DNA from: Heterobilharzia americana
Lineage: Eukaryota; Platyhelminthes; Trematoda; Strigeidida; Schistosomatidae
Direction of reading: 5' to 3'
DNA: 64,000 nucleotides
Assembly: GCA_944470555.2 (NCBI GenBank)
Contig: OX104130.1
Coordinates: 60,483,491 to 60,547,490 of the forward strand
The notes below the pieces were generated by a model. The model was not told the DNA's origin. It worked only from the letters and a program-made list of their open reading frames with translations, and did not search any database. Below are positions 1 through 12,234 of the stretch, piece by piece. The first letter of the stretch is position 1. The number at the start of each line of letters is the position of its first letter. The translations under genes and the position numbers were made by a program.

Positions 1-135
1 ATGTAGCCGGCGAAAAAGATCCTAAGGCTTCTACAGAGCAGTTACACTCAAGTGAGACAAATATAAATGATCCGACTACGGACGCATATGATGTCACTCC
101 CAATGAAGATCATCATACTACTCCAAGTAACACTA
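1..135 (+). CDS. SRPK-like kinase, spacer exon (open at left edge)
   Basis: This is coding sequence of the SR-protein kinase gene that continues to 24320. The frame starting at base 3 is open and reads VAGEKDPKASTEQLHSSE onward, hydrophilic and rich in S, T, D and N, as expected for the poorly conserved spacer that splits SRPK kinase domains. It ends at a clear donor (GTAAGT from base 136) after the first base of a codon (phase 1). No convincing acceptor is visible, so the exon probably starts left of the window. Assignment to the gene rests on phase and strand: its phase-1 end fits both the exon at 6416 and the one at 8578. The residues themselves are not diagnostic. Confidence 0.6.
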
Positions 136-404
136 GTAAGTCATTGCTTGTGTACAATGCCAAAGCTGTAACGCTTGTGATTAATTTTTTAAGGTTGCAA
201 ATATCTTTCAGTGCAAATTAATGTGACAGTCGTGTTTAGTTTGCAATTACAATCGTGCGAATTTTGTTTTCGTTTTTACATAACTGGACATTTATTCCAA
301 TATAGTAGAGTCAATAGAGTTCTCTTTATATCCACCAACCGAGAGTCTAAAAACTGTTTTACTCTTGTTTGACCAGATAACCAGGTGTAACGTGACTCTT
401 GCAC

Positions 405-1060
405 TCATCATTATCAACATAGGACCAGGCATACTGCGTAACGGTCCGAGTTGCCACACCTCATATCAGCACATCAAGTAAAAAGGTAGTGAGGCGAAGG
501 ATGAAGGTAAGTGAATGCAGTCAAAAGAAATATAAAGTACGAGAAGAAAGGAAAGAGGAATGACAAAATGGTGAGATTCGGTATAGCGTTGTTAAGATGA
601 GGATAATGTGTGTATACATCTGCACCACTGACTTCGGTTCTGAGCCATATCACCTAGGGTCTCCAACCACTGGTTCCTCTTGTCCCGCCAACCCCAACCG
701 GCTAGTGTCTGCATCGTCCTACATGGCTCAAACCAACAATCAGAGACTTCATACATTGATGCCATGTTTTAGTCTGGCCACCTCAGGCCTTTTTCCAGCC
801 TGGACCCACCTGAGCCAACATTGTGTGACGAGGCAATCGGTGACTAGGCATACATAGTACGTGTCCCAACCATCTCAGTCGATGAAGGTTCACAACCTCG
901 TCGACTGACTTACCTCTTCTCCATAAAACTCTACACCTAACTTCTGCATTACTCACATGGTGACACCACGGAATACGTCCAGCTTTCCTTGGTGCCCAGA
1001 CAGCAAAGAAAGGTGTTTTTTGCATGATGCTTATATTCCATTTTCTCCACACCTAACCTA
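405..1060 (-). mobile_element. Family A (RTE-like) retroelement, 3' end
   Basis: A minus-strand fragment with the C-terminal signature VVNLHRLRWLGHVLCMPSHR, ending in a 3' UTR whose start (CAACATAGGACCAGG near 417) is shared with the copies at 27785 and 33045. It is 5'-truncated. It lies in the intron after base 135. Confidence 0.85.
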
Positions 1061-2379
1061 CTCATGCTTCCAAGCGCTAAATCATGCTCTTTTGAATCTT
1101 TTGCGCTCGCTTTATGTGTATTAGTGTGAATGAGCAGAAGCACTGGCTTATTTGTTCAACTCACCCATTGGGTTATAAGCACGAAAATGCACCGACTAAA
1201 CGGTCCAAACAGTTGAGTAGTCTCTTAAACTCACAACAATGTGTGGTTTAGTTCCATTCGGTCCTCCTATAGACTGGAACTGTTTTACGCTGTCCAACCT
1301 TTTTTGGAGCTAGGTGTAAAAGTATGAATAGTCGTTCTTCATCTGGGATACTTTTACATGCCTGTTCCTATCAACGAGTGGTCAGTTTCTGTTTTTAATC
1401 GGCCAAATTCAACCCCTGTTGTTAATTCTATAATCCCTTCTATAGATTTGAGTTAATTGTGCTTTTTTACAATTAGATGTTTGCAGTTAATGAGTAAAAG
1501 GTCTCCAAATCAAAGTTTCGTGCTTGTTGCTACTCGTTAGGAAACACATTTAGTCGATAGACTTCCGAAACGTTGGTTACCACTCGATGACCAGATCATA
1601 AATTAAGTACTCCCTCTATCTTTTATGAACATATGACATTAAACAATCTCGCCACAAAACAACTCGAAAAGTGAGTTTCGTGAAATACAATAACGAAGTT
1701 AGCAAGCAGCTTGCATTTACACAAACATCCTGAGCTCCTACTGAAATTTTATCAGGGTTAGTACAGTTGTTCAGGTAAATGCTACGTAGCGCATCAAATT
1801 ACCTAACTAGTTGACTAAACTAATATTGGTCACAGAACGAAACCAGCATATTTATGCAATCTTATTTGACGGAGAGAATAAATTTCTCTCGTAGCTTTCC
1901 AAAAAAATTCTAAAACGCCATATTCCCACAGTACTTTGTTGTATGCATTGCTCATAGTTTCATCGACACAAAGATGTTGCAAAAAGTCGATGCTTGAAAA
2001 ATCGTAAACTCGCTGACACGTGTGCATCGGCTCAGGTTCCTACACACTACTTGAAAAGTCTAGTACAGACAATTACCAATCCATCAATAAAGCCATGCAA
2101 ACGATGTAACTGCACGTGTGTTCAAGTCACTACTTGTTAGCACCACGTCGAGGTGAGTCAGGAAGTGAAAAGACTGGTGTAAGAACTGATCAATATAAGA
2201 TAACAATCTAATAGTGAAATGAATGAAGGTGTAAAACTACCATTTCTACAGAGATAGTGGGTCGGTTAATCCATTCGTGTGGCCGCAACTCATTGTTAAC
2301 TATGTCGCTTCAACCTGGAAGCCTACACGATCCAAATCAGTAGTTAGGCAATTCAAGGACTAGTAAACTCCTAATTGTG
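1061..2379. other. Intron sequence, nothing recognised
   Basis: AT-rich SRPK intron between two family A fragments; no coding, RNA or repeat signal that I can support. Confidence 0.4.
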
Positions 2380-5095
2380 TGCTCTTTGAGACGCGTTGCC
2401 TTCGTAATAGCAAGGGTCTCGCGTTACGTGTGTGACCAGCCTCAAACAAATGTCCTGTGGAGGTTCTACCATGACCAAAAGGTCTGTGAGTTAGTCGTAA
2501 GACGAAAAGCAGTTACCATTGTATTGTACATTGCTACACTATGACGGGCGGTCTGAGGGCAAAGTCCTACTGCTGCTAGCTGGATGCGATGTGACAGCAG
2601 TAAGGTGTTTCATCCGGGTGACGAGCAGTGCAGAGCTGATGCTGGCTTCCCAATGGAAAGCGAGTGTCACAAAAGGTAGGCCCCAAAAATGACACGTTAC
2701 ACCTGCCCCCTGGTCTTAAGGTACCAGTGGTATGGGTTTTGTTTATCCAGTGTTAGAACAACCAAACCTTGAAACAACAATCCGTAAAAGGCTATGTGAC
2801 AGACCTCAAGCAGATGTCCCATGGACCCTGCAGTGACACAAATCCTTTTCTCTTTCACCTATCTTAAGAAGCGATAGCCGTCCACTGTGTAGGCAGCTGG
2901 GAAGTGTCAACCACCAGCACACTTCCAGTATCGCACAAGACCCAGTCAAGCATAACCTCTCCTCCTTTGCTTCACCTCCTGATACTAATACTAAGCCTCC
3001 TACACCCCCAACCTCTCACTCTGCAACCACCGAGAACAACTGAAGCCATTGGAACTTCATCCTTAATCTCCAAAGACCTCACCATCGATTTCATGCTGGA
3101 GCTTTCAACGTCCCAACTCTATGCCAAATCGGACAGCAAGCATCGTTCGCCAAAACTCTGGAACCTCTGGCTATGAATATGTGCTGTTTCTTGAGACATG
3201 TATACAGGACCCGAGTGTGGTTATTAAATTGAACTCTCCCAACCACTGTCGTGAATCTCCAAACTTCATCTTAAGAGTATTCTGACACCCAGTGGCTAGC
3301 TCCCATAGACTCCCTGGTTTAGGTATAGCCCCGAGTTGTGGAACAGAAAGTGCACTCTTCGACTGGATACCAGTCAACAGACGTCTAGGTGTTGTTCGAC
3401 TGAATGGATCTGTAAGGACTAGGAAGGATCGTGAGACCAACTGATGCCCATTCGTCATCTCCGCCTACGCACCCAGCGACTGAAGTTCGGATGATGCAAA
3501 TGACGAATTCTATGGAAAGCTGTCAACCTTGCTCAAGTAGGGAAGCTGAGCCAATTGAAAAGGCACCTTTGGGGTATTTACAGGATCCTGTTCCAACGAA
3601 CCGACAACAGTGATCATCTGTTGCAATTTTGCTCCGACAAACACTTGTTTCTGACCAGCACTAACTTTAGGCATTAGGAGATACTCTCACATGGCGTCCA
3701 CTGACTGCAAGCCAGCAATGGACACAGATAAATCATACTGCTATGAGCCATCGTTAGAGAGGATCGGTGGAGGATTACCACTCTTTCTAGAGTACCGGTT
3801 TGGACTCCTGCCACGTGTTAGTACAAGCTCATGTATGTCTAGTTCTTGCTAGTCGTAGCAAACAGGTGATAGTAAAGCCTGTCAATGGTCGACTGAAAGA
3901 TGACAACGTCAAGTACGCATTTAGAGAAGGGCTAGCTAAGCATTTATCTGAACATGACAGCAATGCTCATCTTGAGGAAACCTGGCTTGATATCAAGCTT
4001 GTTGTAAAAACAGTGGTATAAACAGTTCGACACCTGCACCTCCGAAGGTTTGAACAGCTGGGTAGTTTCACTAATCCTCACGCAATGTGTGGCTCATTGT
4101 CTACTGCACTAATGTGCGCAAGGCTGTTGATTGCATTTCATTCCTTCTGTCGACCGTTAGGTGTTGTGGCGGTGTCTATGATGGGAATACAGAGCAAGTT
4201 TATATTGCTTATCGAAACTCTCATGTAGCCATGTAAGGGATTATGTTAGTTGTTATCGCAATTGAAGACGAATACTAGTGGTGTCCGTCAGGAATGCCAA
4301 CTGTCATCCTCCTTATTTAGCCTTGTTATAGGTGTACTAATGGAAATAACCGTAGGTACGTCTGGATTCCCAGGATTAGTTTGCTACTTGTAGGTCATCT
4401 GGTTGGCTTGGAATATGCAGATGATAGGTAAAGACTCTGACAACATGCAGGATCTTGCGAACGCCTTAGGCGGAAATTCGAGTATATTGCGCTCCAGTCC
4501 GTTCTGTCCTGTTGTGCGGCCGTGAGACATGGCCGTTGAAATTAAAAGACGCGGTTGCAGGGTTTTGATTATCAGTGTCTTCGTAGCATTACTCGATTTC
4601 GAAGTCAGGTTAAGAGTACTTAGCAAGAAAGGTTGATCGATTGGTGAGATTGTGAACTTTCAACGACCGAGATGGCTTGGATATTTAGTGCGTATGCGAG
4701 CCATAGCCTACCTCGATGTGCCATACTAGGAAAAATTGAATTTGGTTGGAAGAGGGTTCAGGGTGACTGGACCAAGATGTGACGCCGGTGGATGAAGTCT
4801 CTGACTGTTGGTCTGAGCCATGTACTAAGACGTAGACTGCCTGGTTGCGTCCCCGAGAAGAAAGAAATCAGTGGTGAGGACTCTTGTTGAGATGGCTGGT
4901 AGTTGGTCACAATGGCTCACATGTATTCTTTCCTTGACATCTAAAACCTGTATATTTGCACTAACCTCTATCTTTAGATTGTCTATTCTCTCACTACTTT
5001 ATTTACTTTGATATCACTCCTTATCTATCCACCTGTTCTTTGTATACTGCTGTAAAGTGTGGCAACATGAGCCGATGCACCTGTGTGCGAGGTTC
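2380..5095 (+). mobile_element. Family A retroelement, degenerate, internally rearranged
   Basis: Plus-strand 5' UTR-like and endonuclease-like sequence (2380-4018, including the inverted repeat arm) is followed after a breakpoint at 4019 by reverse transcriptase remains: SGVRQECQLSSSLFSLVIGV near 4278, a damaged LEYADD near 4410, the RPRWLGYLVRM-type C-terminal block near 4665 and a 3' UTR to about 5095. Fingers and palm N-terminal half are missing. Many stops; no functional product. Confidence 0.75.
2466..4018 (+). repeat. Left arm of 1,553-bp inverted repeat
   Basis: Reverse complement of 13959-15511 with no indel (paired positions sum to 17977). The only mismatch noticed is at 4007/13970. 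Identity breaks at 2465/15512 and 4019/13958. The arm consists of decayed 5' UTR and endonuclease sequence of family A; both arms share the same stop codons and frameshifts, so they derive from an already dead copy and were duplicated or converted later. Confidence 0.97.
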
Positions 5096-6415
5096 TGCGT
5101 CGATTTTGTAAATCACTCATTTTTGCCACTGATTTCTTCATCTCCAGATTTCACTTTCTACCGTTACTATCATAGTGTAGGCTTTTTACCAATCTACGCT
5201 TAAACTTCGTCCACTAATTACTCTGCTTTGAACCTTCTACATTGTACTGTTATTTCGGTTATTCGGTAGTTGTTGAGATGCACTGATCTTTTCTGACTCG
5301 ATGTCAGTCAATTCTAATCTGTCCCTGTTTTTACAGCAGCTTCAAAATGGTGCCGAACTTCCTGGAAACGACTAACTTTATGTTCCTTTGGTTCTTTAAT
5401 TAAACTCCAATACAGCCTTTAATATCTTTATATCTAAAATAAACTGAAAAATTTGCTTTCCAAGGAATCTTGTAACAACGCTGCTTAACAAGACTACTAG
5501 TGTTGCGGTCTGTGTGTGTTCACTGTTAGGTCAAGTCTAATGACTCCAAGGTCAATTCGTCTCTTGAACATTAGTGCTTGCTAGGGACCGACGATTATCT
5601 GAGTACATTTGCACCAAGCAGTTGCAGTGATTAATCCTCTCTGGAGGCAAATAAGCCTTCAAGTCATCTCCTGTCGCCCCTAAACTATTTGTATAAACCT
5701 CTGTAAAGCTATTTAGGGAATAGAGTTTGAAAATTTCAAAAACAGTAGGTTCATAATATTTAGGTATTCAGTAAAGATTTATAGATTTCAAAGTACAAAA
5801 CTTGAAAACCGATTCACAAAGCAGCAAACTGCGTGTAGAACCTCTTTTCGGCTCCGGCGCTCTGTGACTTAATCGGTACATAGAATAAAATAGTACGACT
5901 TAGAAAAGTCACAACTGTTTTGGATCATACAGCCTTGTACTAGGGTATAATCCAGCGGGGACTTCTTGGCTGCAGTTTTCCCCTTTCTATAGAATGAAGC
6001 CACATGCAAAATCCCTCAGAGTTAATTAACACTGTGGGAAATCACTCTTTGGTTCAATCGAAATTGTCATCAAAATCGAGCATGTCCGTATCTACGATCA
6101 GTGACATCCTCCTAATAATTCAAAGCTTCCCAAAACGATCACAATGTCACCCTTAACCTGGTTGACTGAATCAAAACCCTTTAAGTAGTTTCGAAAACAG
6201 CTAGATTCTATAGTTCTGCTGAAGTTTGAAGTATGTTGTGTGAAATACTTGTATGATACATTGACAATTAAATCATTCATCCGAATTAATCCGTCAAAGC
6301 TTTCCACAAATTTTATATGTCGTTTTTCAAAAAAGAATTTTTTTTCTCCTGAGCGCTTATTTTCATCGGTGGAAAAATAAACTTTTTCTTTCTTTGTTTT
6401 CGCCTGTTGTGGTAG
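5096..6415. other. Intron sequence, nothing recognised
   Basis: Intron between the family A copy and the 6416 exon; contains the pyrimidine-rich acceptor approach at its right end. Open frames are short and unsupported. Confidence 0.4.
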
Positions 6416-6844
6416 TTGGTGCAGTGATCATGGATACTGCGCGTGCTGTTGTCTCGGTGTTAGGCTTTGCAGCCTCCATTCCCTTCAAGGCTTGCAGCAC
6501 TGTTCTGGACAACAAAATCTATACTACTAATAATCCTAAATTATGGTCCACACAAAACGAAAGACAAAATCTCCTACCGTTAGGCGGTCAGTCAGATGCT
6601 TCCAGTTGTACCAACCATGAGAATTTCAGTCTTAGAACTCCTAATTCTGCTTTCTCTTCACGTAGCCCATGCCAACCTGGACAAAAACGTACGGCTTCCA
6701 TTTCTGTCGACTCCCCTCCATCTGAGTCCTCAGGCGATTCTCTTGCAACAATTTGCAAACCGTCATGTCGCTCACTTGTCCACTTTTCTTTTGCTCCTTT
6801 GGCCGATCGACTAGTGCGGAAATTATCCTGGCCGTCTATCCTCA
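6416..6844 (+). CDS. SRPK-like kinase, S/P-rich spacer exon (possible cassette)
   Basis: A 429-nt open stretch follows an acceptor after a pyrimidine-rich run (GGTAG at 6411-6415; a second in-phase AG lies at 6423-6424) and ends at a strong donor, GTGAGT from 6845. It begins and ends in phase 1. Joining it to base 135 makes ATT (Ile), and joining it to 8578 makes AGA (Arg), so it fits the frame on both sides. The encoded ~143 residues are rich in Ser, Pro, Thr and Asn (for example SISVDSPPSESSGDS), typical of a disordered SRPK spacer. Because length is a multiple of three and both phases match, inclusion or skipping leaves the frame intact. No conserved domain is seen. Open reading continues past the donor to a stop at 7053, so a retained-intron product would end soon after. 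Confidence 0.6.
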
Positions 6845-8577
6845 GTGAGTATTTTATTACACCACCGAATCTAGTTGCTTCACAATTGATGGCCCACAGT
6901 CAACTAGCATATTCATACTCAATGGAATACATGGATATAGTATCTCTTAATTTACTTCGACAGTTTTCATGCATCCAAATCTTACGTAACCTGTCCTACA
7001 GAAGGCTTAATATGGTATCCACGCGCCAAGCAGCCGTTGTATATTCTTACTAAATATTATCAGCATTTCTAAATCAATCAATCGTACAAAAAGTTACCTA
7101 GTTAGTGTCTTAATGATAGAATCTCTTAACAACATTTTGCAGATGTCATCTAGGATATCGCAGTACAGTAAACTAAGCATTGACGTACTTGAGAAAATGA
7201 TGCTAGATTCAATAAAAGTTTATCCGTGTGTATATATCCCTAAAGATATTTTTTGGCAAACTTGTTGATATAGCCCTATCAAGTGAGTAAAATTGCATAC
7301 AGCCAAAAACTTCAATTCAAAGTAATGCAAAAAATATTTACTTTTCTTGATGCAAAATCACTGATACGACGGGAACACACCGAATAACTTAAGAAATTTA
7401 TCGGACCTAATATGGTGATTTTGTATAACCCCAGTGCACTTCAATCTCTTGGTGTCGTATTTTTCGTCAGCGACACAAGACCACCTTTATGCCAGCACAA
7501 GAAAACTCGTACTGGTTTTAGCTGAAGAAAGAACTATGGGTGATTCTTCTTTTACAGATTTTCAGCTTTCATTTATCACAAGTAATTCGGTTGTTTTCCC
7601 TGAAATTTTGTTTCAGATTGTCATAATTAGAGTACTTCGTAATTTTCAAATAGATTTATGCCTTATTTTCCCCATACTTTTTAAGTTTTGTTGCACAGCT
7701 ACCTCACTTTGTTGCAAACTAAGTTTCGAAATCAAAACGTTAGTATGATTAAAAGTATTTGGTTTGTTTATCAGTAATTAAACCCTCCTTTGCCCATACA
7801 ACTTCATGCTTCAATTAATATTACCGACTGGCCACACAAAAATAGTTGCTGTCCAAGCCATCATGCTTCCCAGCAGTCCAAAGCGAATGGAAAGGAAGAG
7901 CAATTCGGAGTAATAAGAGACAAAAATCAGTCAGATACACCTAATAAACCAGGTGCAATTCAGTGTGAATTAATCATATATTCCCAGTTGTAAAGAGTAT
8001 GACCAAGGAGTGTATCTGCACTAACTTTTATCCTTGAGCAATGTAATCTGGTATCTCTGCCTCCTGTTTTTTTTAACATAGTAACTGGGAGACCCTTGAC
8101 ATCTGGGAATAGAATTCAATAACTCGCATTGGTGTTATGATTCTGTTCAGCTACATTGCTCATTCTTCTCATGAAACGTGAATCCAACTGATCATTTAAT
8201 AATTAGTTGCATAAAACTTATGTATGTTCCAAACTTGCCTTTTCAGTCTTTATTCTTTTTATTGTTGATATCCTAGCTTGTCATTGTCTATATCTCACTG
8301 TCTCGAGTCTTTAAACTTTATCGACGAAACACCTTACCACAGTCTACATCGTGTTTATGTAGTAGTGAGTTAGATAATAGACATATCTAGACATATGTTG
8401 CGTTCTGTTACACTCCTATTTACCATTAATGATGACGTCATTCGTATATTCTGTTGTAGGTGTAAAGCTCCGCCCTTTATTCCACGCTTCTAAATAAAGC
8501 GTAGGCTGTCATGTTATATGATATTTTAAAGTATTTTGGAAACCGGTTTTAATAGCTTCAATTTTTTATTACTCTAG
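6845..8577. other. Intron sequence, nothing recognised
   Basis: SRPK intron between the exons at 6416 and 8578. The open frame at 7434-7748 lacks convincing splice sites and is AT-rich. Confidence 0.4.
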
Positions 8578-8684
8578 GATCACCGAACGCTTTTACGAAG
8601 ACAGCTTGTCAAAGTAATAAAGAACCCAATGATCATGATAAACATCGGTCGGATGCAGCTGACGCATCCGAGGAAAGTGACCAA
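8578..8684 (+). CDS. SRPK-like kinase, short spacer exon
   Basis: A 107-nt exon lies between a classic acceptor (pyrimidine run ending in CTCTAG at 8577) and a donor GTGAGT from 8685. Entering in phase 1 (A+GA gives Arg), it reads SPNAFTKTACQSNKEPND followed by an acidic run ending in SEESDQ, and leaves in phase 0, matching the phase-0 acceptor at 15751. It is therefore asymmetric: skipping it would shift the frame. It lies with the 6416-6844 exon between two nearly identical inverted repeat arms. The sequence is low-complexity spacer, so the call depends on splice sites and phase. Confidence 0.7.
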
Positions 8685-8919
8685 GTGAGTAACTTCAGAT
8701 TTATTACTAAGTCATTATTATAGTTAATACAAGCAAGCAAACAAATGCGAAATAAAACCCTTACAGTTCCTGTTCCCACTTTTTTAATACAGCTAGGTAA
8801 CTTGGGATTATCTGGTTCATTGGTTTTACTGCCTCATTTGGTTGTAATTTATGAGGCATCTAGTATCACAAGTGATATGGAATCTCATTCGACTCTATCA
8901 ACTAGGAAACCTGGCAATG

Positions 8920-10060
8920 ACAGAAGTGCCGAGCAAGTATGTAACGCTAATCAAGGCTCTTTACTCGAACTTGTGCAGTCGTGTAAGGGTCTTATGGAGA
9001 GTTGTCATGTAAATTGACGACAACTAGTGGCGTCCACTAGATGTCCGCTGTCACTATTCCTGTTTAATTTCGTTATTTGTATACTTGTAGACATGACCTC
9101 AGGTACCTCTGACTTCACAGGGATTCATCTACTTTCTGAATAGCATCTGGTTGTCCCTTTAGACCAAGACGCTGATAAAATGCAGGTTTTGAGCAAAAAT
9201 CTGAATGTTTGGCATGCGTTTAACATCTGTGGAATGTAATATGATGCTCCAGAACTGGTTTGCAACTACTAGTTTAAGGATAACGAGTGAAGTGGTTAAA
9301 TGCATGAATCACTTCACTTACTTGGCGAGTTGCATTAGCCCGAACGGGCTGGTTGCTGACGAAATCTCAGCTTGGATACAAAAGGCTCATTTGGTATTGA
9401 CTAACTTGCGTCACCTGTGGCACCAACTGGCAAGATATTCAATCATCTTTTACAGACGAGTAAACTACACTGCAGTCCGTTCTACCCTATCAAATTGCCT
9501 TGAGACATGGCCGCTGAAGGTAGGAAGTATGAAACGGTTGCAGGTTTTCAAACACATGTGTTGACGCACCATTGAGGTATGATGGAATCGCCATGTGAAA
9601 GTCAGGCAAGAGGTGCTAGGCAAGTTGATTGATGAGGTTGGGAACCTTCATCGTCTGAGGTGATTTAGATATATGTCTCGTACACCGAGTCACCGCCACC
9701 CTCCTTTGCGTGCAATACTAGAAAATGAATTAGGTTAAAAGAAGGCTCTGGATGGTCAGATTAAGACGGCACCAGTAGATGAAGTCGCTAACTGTTGGTC
9801 TCAGCCGTGTAGGGAGATATAGACTACCTGACTGGGGTCTTTGAGACAATAAGAATCAACGGTTGAGGACTCTTGGTGACGTCTAAAGCTTGAATATTGT
9901 CATTAACCTTTACTTTCAAATCCGTTCTTCTGTACACCTTTGTCTGCTTTGATGTCAGTATTTTCCTACTTACTAGTTCTTTTCATGCTACTGGGAAGCC
10001 TGGCAACTGAAACCTATGCACCTTCTGTGCTGGGTTCTACGTTGATTTTGCCTGCCTATC
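8920..10060 (+). pseudogene. Family A retroelement, RT thumb to 3' end
   Basis: A plus-strand remnant starts at sequence resembling TLIKALYSNTC near 8936, passes PLSLFLFNFVI near 9047, and includes the open block 9205-9564 (MFGMRL, MNHFTYLASCISP, ADEISAWIQKAHL), which corresponds to the segment after the YADD motif in the copy at 33474-34045. The active-site motif itself is lost. It ends in the family 3' UTR around 10010-10060 and lies just after the exon ending at 8684. Confidence 0.75.
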
Positions 10061-11149
10061 TGTTCTCAATGTGGTGTTGGTCATTATTTCAGACGTTCAA
10101 CCAGTGGTTTACTTGTCGAAACCCTGCAATATCCATGCTTAGATTTGAGCAACTGGTTATTATCGGTGGTCTTCAGATAAGCAAGCATACGAACCACCGT
10201 GTATGTACTAGGTTACATCTATTTTTACCAATAATTAGACACTGAAATGTAGATCAGTTATTGAGTTCCCTCACTGTAGATGAATTTGGAGGTAAAAGTT
10301 GCTGCCTCCATCAACCCATCTTTGGAAAACTTGTAAGTTGATATTATAGATTGTCGTTAGTTCCGGTGGCAACTCTTCCTGCACCCTCAAGACTCAGAAT
10401 TTCTGTCACAGTAATTAACGTTTTAATGATACTATTGAATGACAAAATAGATTGGTTGAGTGGGTATAACGACTTCATCAGACAAAGAAATATGTGTAAC
10501 AACGCACTGCTAACTATTTGTGTTAAAGTTTCGTAAGAGTCGAATTGTGATTGACTAGATCTAAGTCCATTTTGTTTGCTGAGATTCATTATCTCCTGAC
10601 TCCACTTAGGGATAAGATAAATCTTTAACTGTTAAACCTATTTTTCTCCTTTCTAACTGGGGCAGTTAAGGTCAGTCCTATATTTTGACTACACAGTTTG
10701 CTATGAATAACTTTTCTCAATGACTCCTGGACGCAAGCACTTAAAACCAACTGTTCCATTCCCCTTCAGATTTGGCATAGTTTTCTCATTTGTGATTAGA
10801 TTCAAATAGCTGATGTCACCATTCCATTCTATCTATAATTATGTAAGAGGTAATCGTTAAGTGAGGGAGATTAGACAGTGTACTAGGCAAAGAAATTTAT
10901 ACAGTTTAGGTTGTGAACCTTTGCCCAGCTACTGGCAGCCTCGACGTAAAAGCAGACAAAATCATAGTAGAATCTTGCGCAGGTTCCCGCACTATATAGT
11001 GGCATGCAAAGAATGAGTGGATATAGAGTGATACTAAAATGAACAAATGTTTGGGAAGAGATTATTTTGCAAAATCGTCAGCGAAAAAAAATTGATTTCC
11101 AGCCATGCCACTAAGTCTGCAACCATTGATTCCTATTTTCTTCACGACT
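10061..11149. other. Intron sequence, nothing recognised
   Basis: Part of the intron 8685-15750; no element identified. Confidence 0.4.
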
Positions 11150-11875
11150 CTAGCCGTAGACTCTCCACCTTCATACACAGCTTAAAATAACAGTCGAAAA
11201 CTTCATGGACCAGTGCCACATCTTGGTCTGGTCACTCTTAGCATCCTTCTAACTCAATCCTACTTCAGCTAACGTCTCATGTTAAGGCAGGTGGTGACTT
11301 CGTATATGCAACTCATTTCTAAGCCCACTGAAGGCTCACATTGACTCATTGATCGATTTGTCCTCCTTGCCTAGTACCCTCTGTCTAACCTGAACATCAC
11401 CTTGATGGTGATTCCACCTTACGTGAGAAATGCAGTGACACTTGTGGTCAAAAACCTGTAACGTCTCCGTATCTTTTAATTAAATCCTACCAGCAACCAA
11501 ATTAAGTAAGTGAAACGGTCAACTCACTCCGCCACTTCACTCCCTATTTTTTAAACTAAGAGTATTTGAGGGATAGTCTTAAAGCATCACCTTACCTCGA
11601 CGTACAACAGTAATCGAAGTAACACTGGGTTAGGAAAATGCTAGGAGTGACCAGGTCAAAATGTAGCACCAGTCCGTGACGTTTTTGACTGCTGGTTAGA
11701 GCTGCAGAGGGAGGTGAAGATTACCTGTCTGGAGCCCTCAAGTTGGTAGTAGTCAACGGTTGCAAACCCTTGGTGACTTGGGGGAAAAAGTTTTAGCGGC
11801 GCAGGGGTATTTACTATCATCTTCACTTGTTGCTCCAATCGGCTCTCACGCAAATAGGCTTCTCCATTCTTCATT
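11150..11875. mobile_element. Two short family A 3' fragments in opposite orientation
   Basis: About 11150-11570 resembles the minus-strand 3' coding end, and 11580-11875 resembles the plus-strand 3' coding end (a WHQS-like block then ...LGDL). Both are heavily decayed. Their edges are approximate. Confidence 0.45.
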
Positions 11876-12234
11876 TCGATAAATAGTTGTACTAACTTGA
11901 GTTTTTCAAAGCATTATCGATAATGAGTCCAAACGGTTGCTAACTCTCGGTAATTACCACTTTTATCACATTACACTTAGCAATTATTGCACAAACATGT
12001 GTCTCAGTGACTTCTGTTCATTTTAACTACTGTTATTCGACATGCCTTCTCGACTGTTGACTAACCATAACAACACTAATGAAAATCACTTTTGATAACA
12101 TAAAAATTCCTGTTATGATAGTTTGTAAACAAAGTTTAAGTAGACATGTGCTTTTGATAATTTCTTGTCAGGCTTTAAAATTACAATATATCTAATATAA
12201 GCATTTGACACCATCATGTCGAAGGAGGGTGTGG

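Noticed and set aside
2904..3613. Open frames repeated identically at 14364-15073 as conserved small genes
   Set aside because: Identity reflects the 1,553-bp inverted repeat. Codons correspond to decayed family A 5' UTR/endonuclease in mixed frames.
6596..6814. Overlapping frame in the 6416-6844 exon
   Set aside because: Shadow frame; the other frame has phase-compatible splice sites at both ends.
7434..7748. 104-codon open frame as a gene or exon
   Set aside because: AT-rich hydrophobic translation, no donor or acceptor in the right phase, and it ends in an ordinary stop inside the intron.
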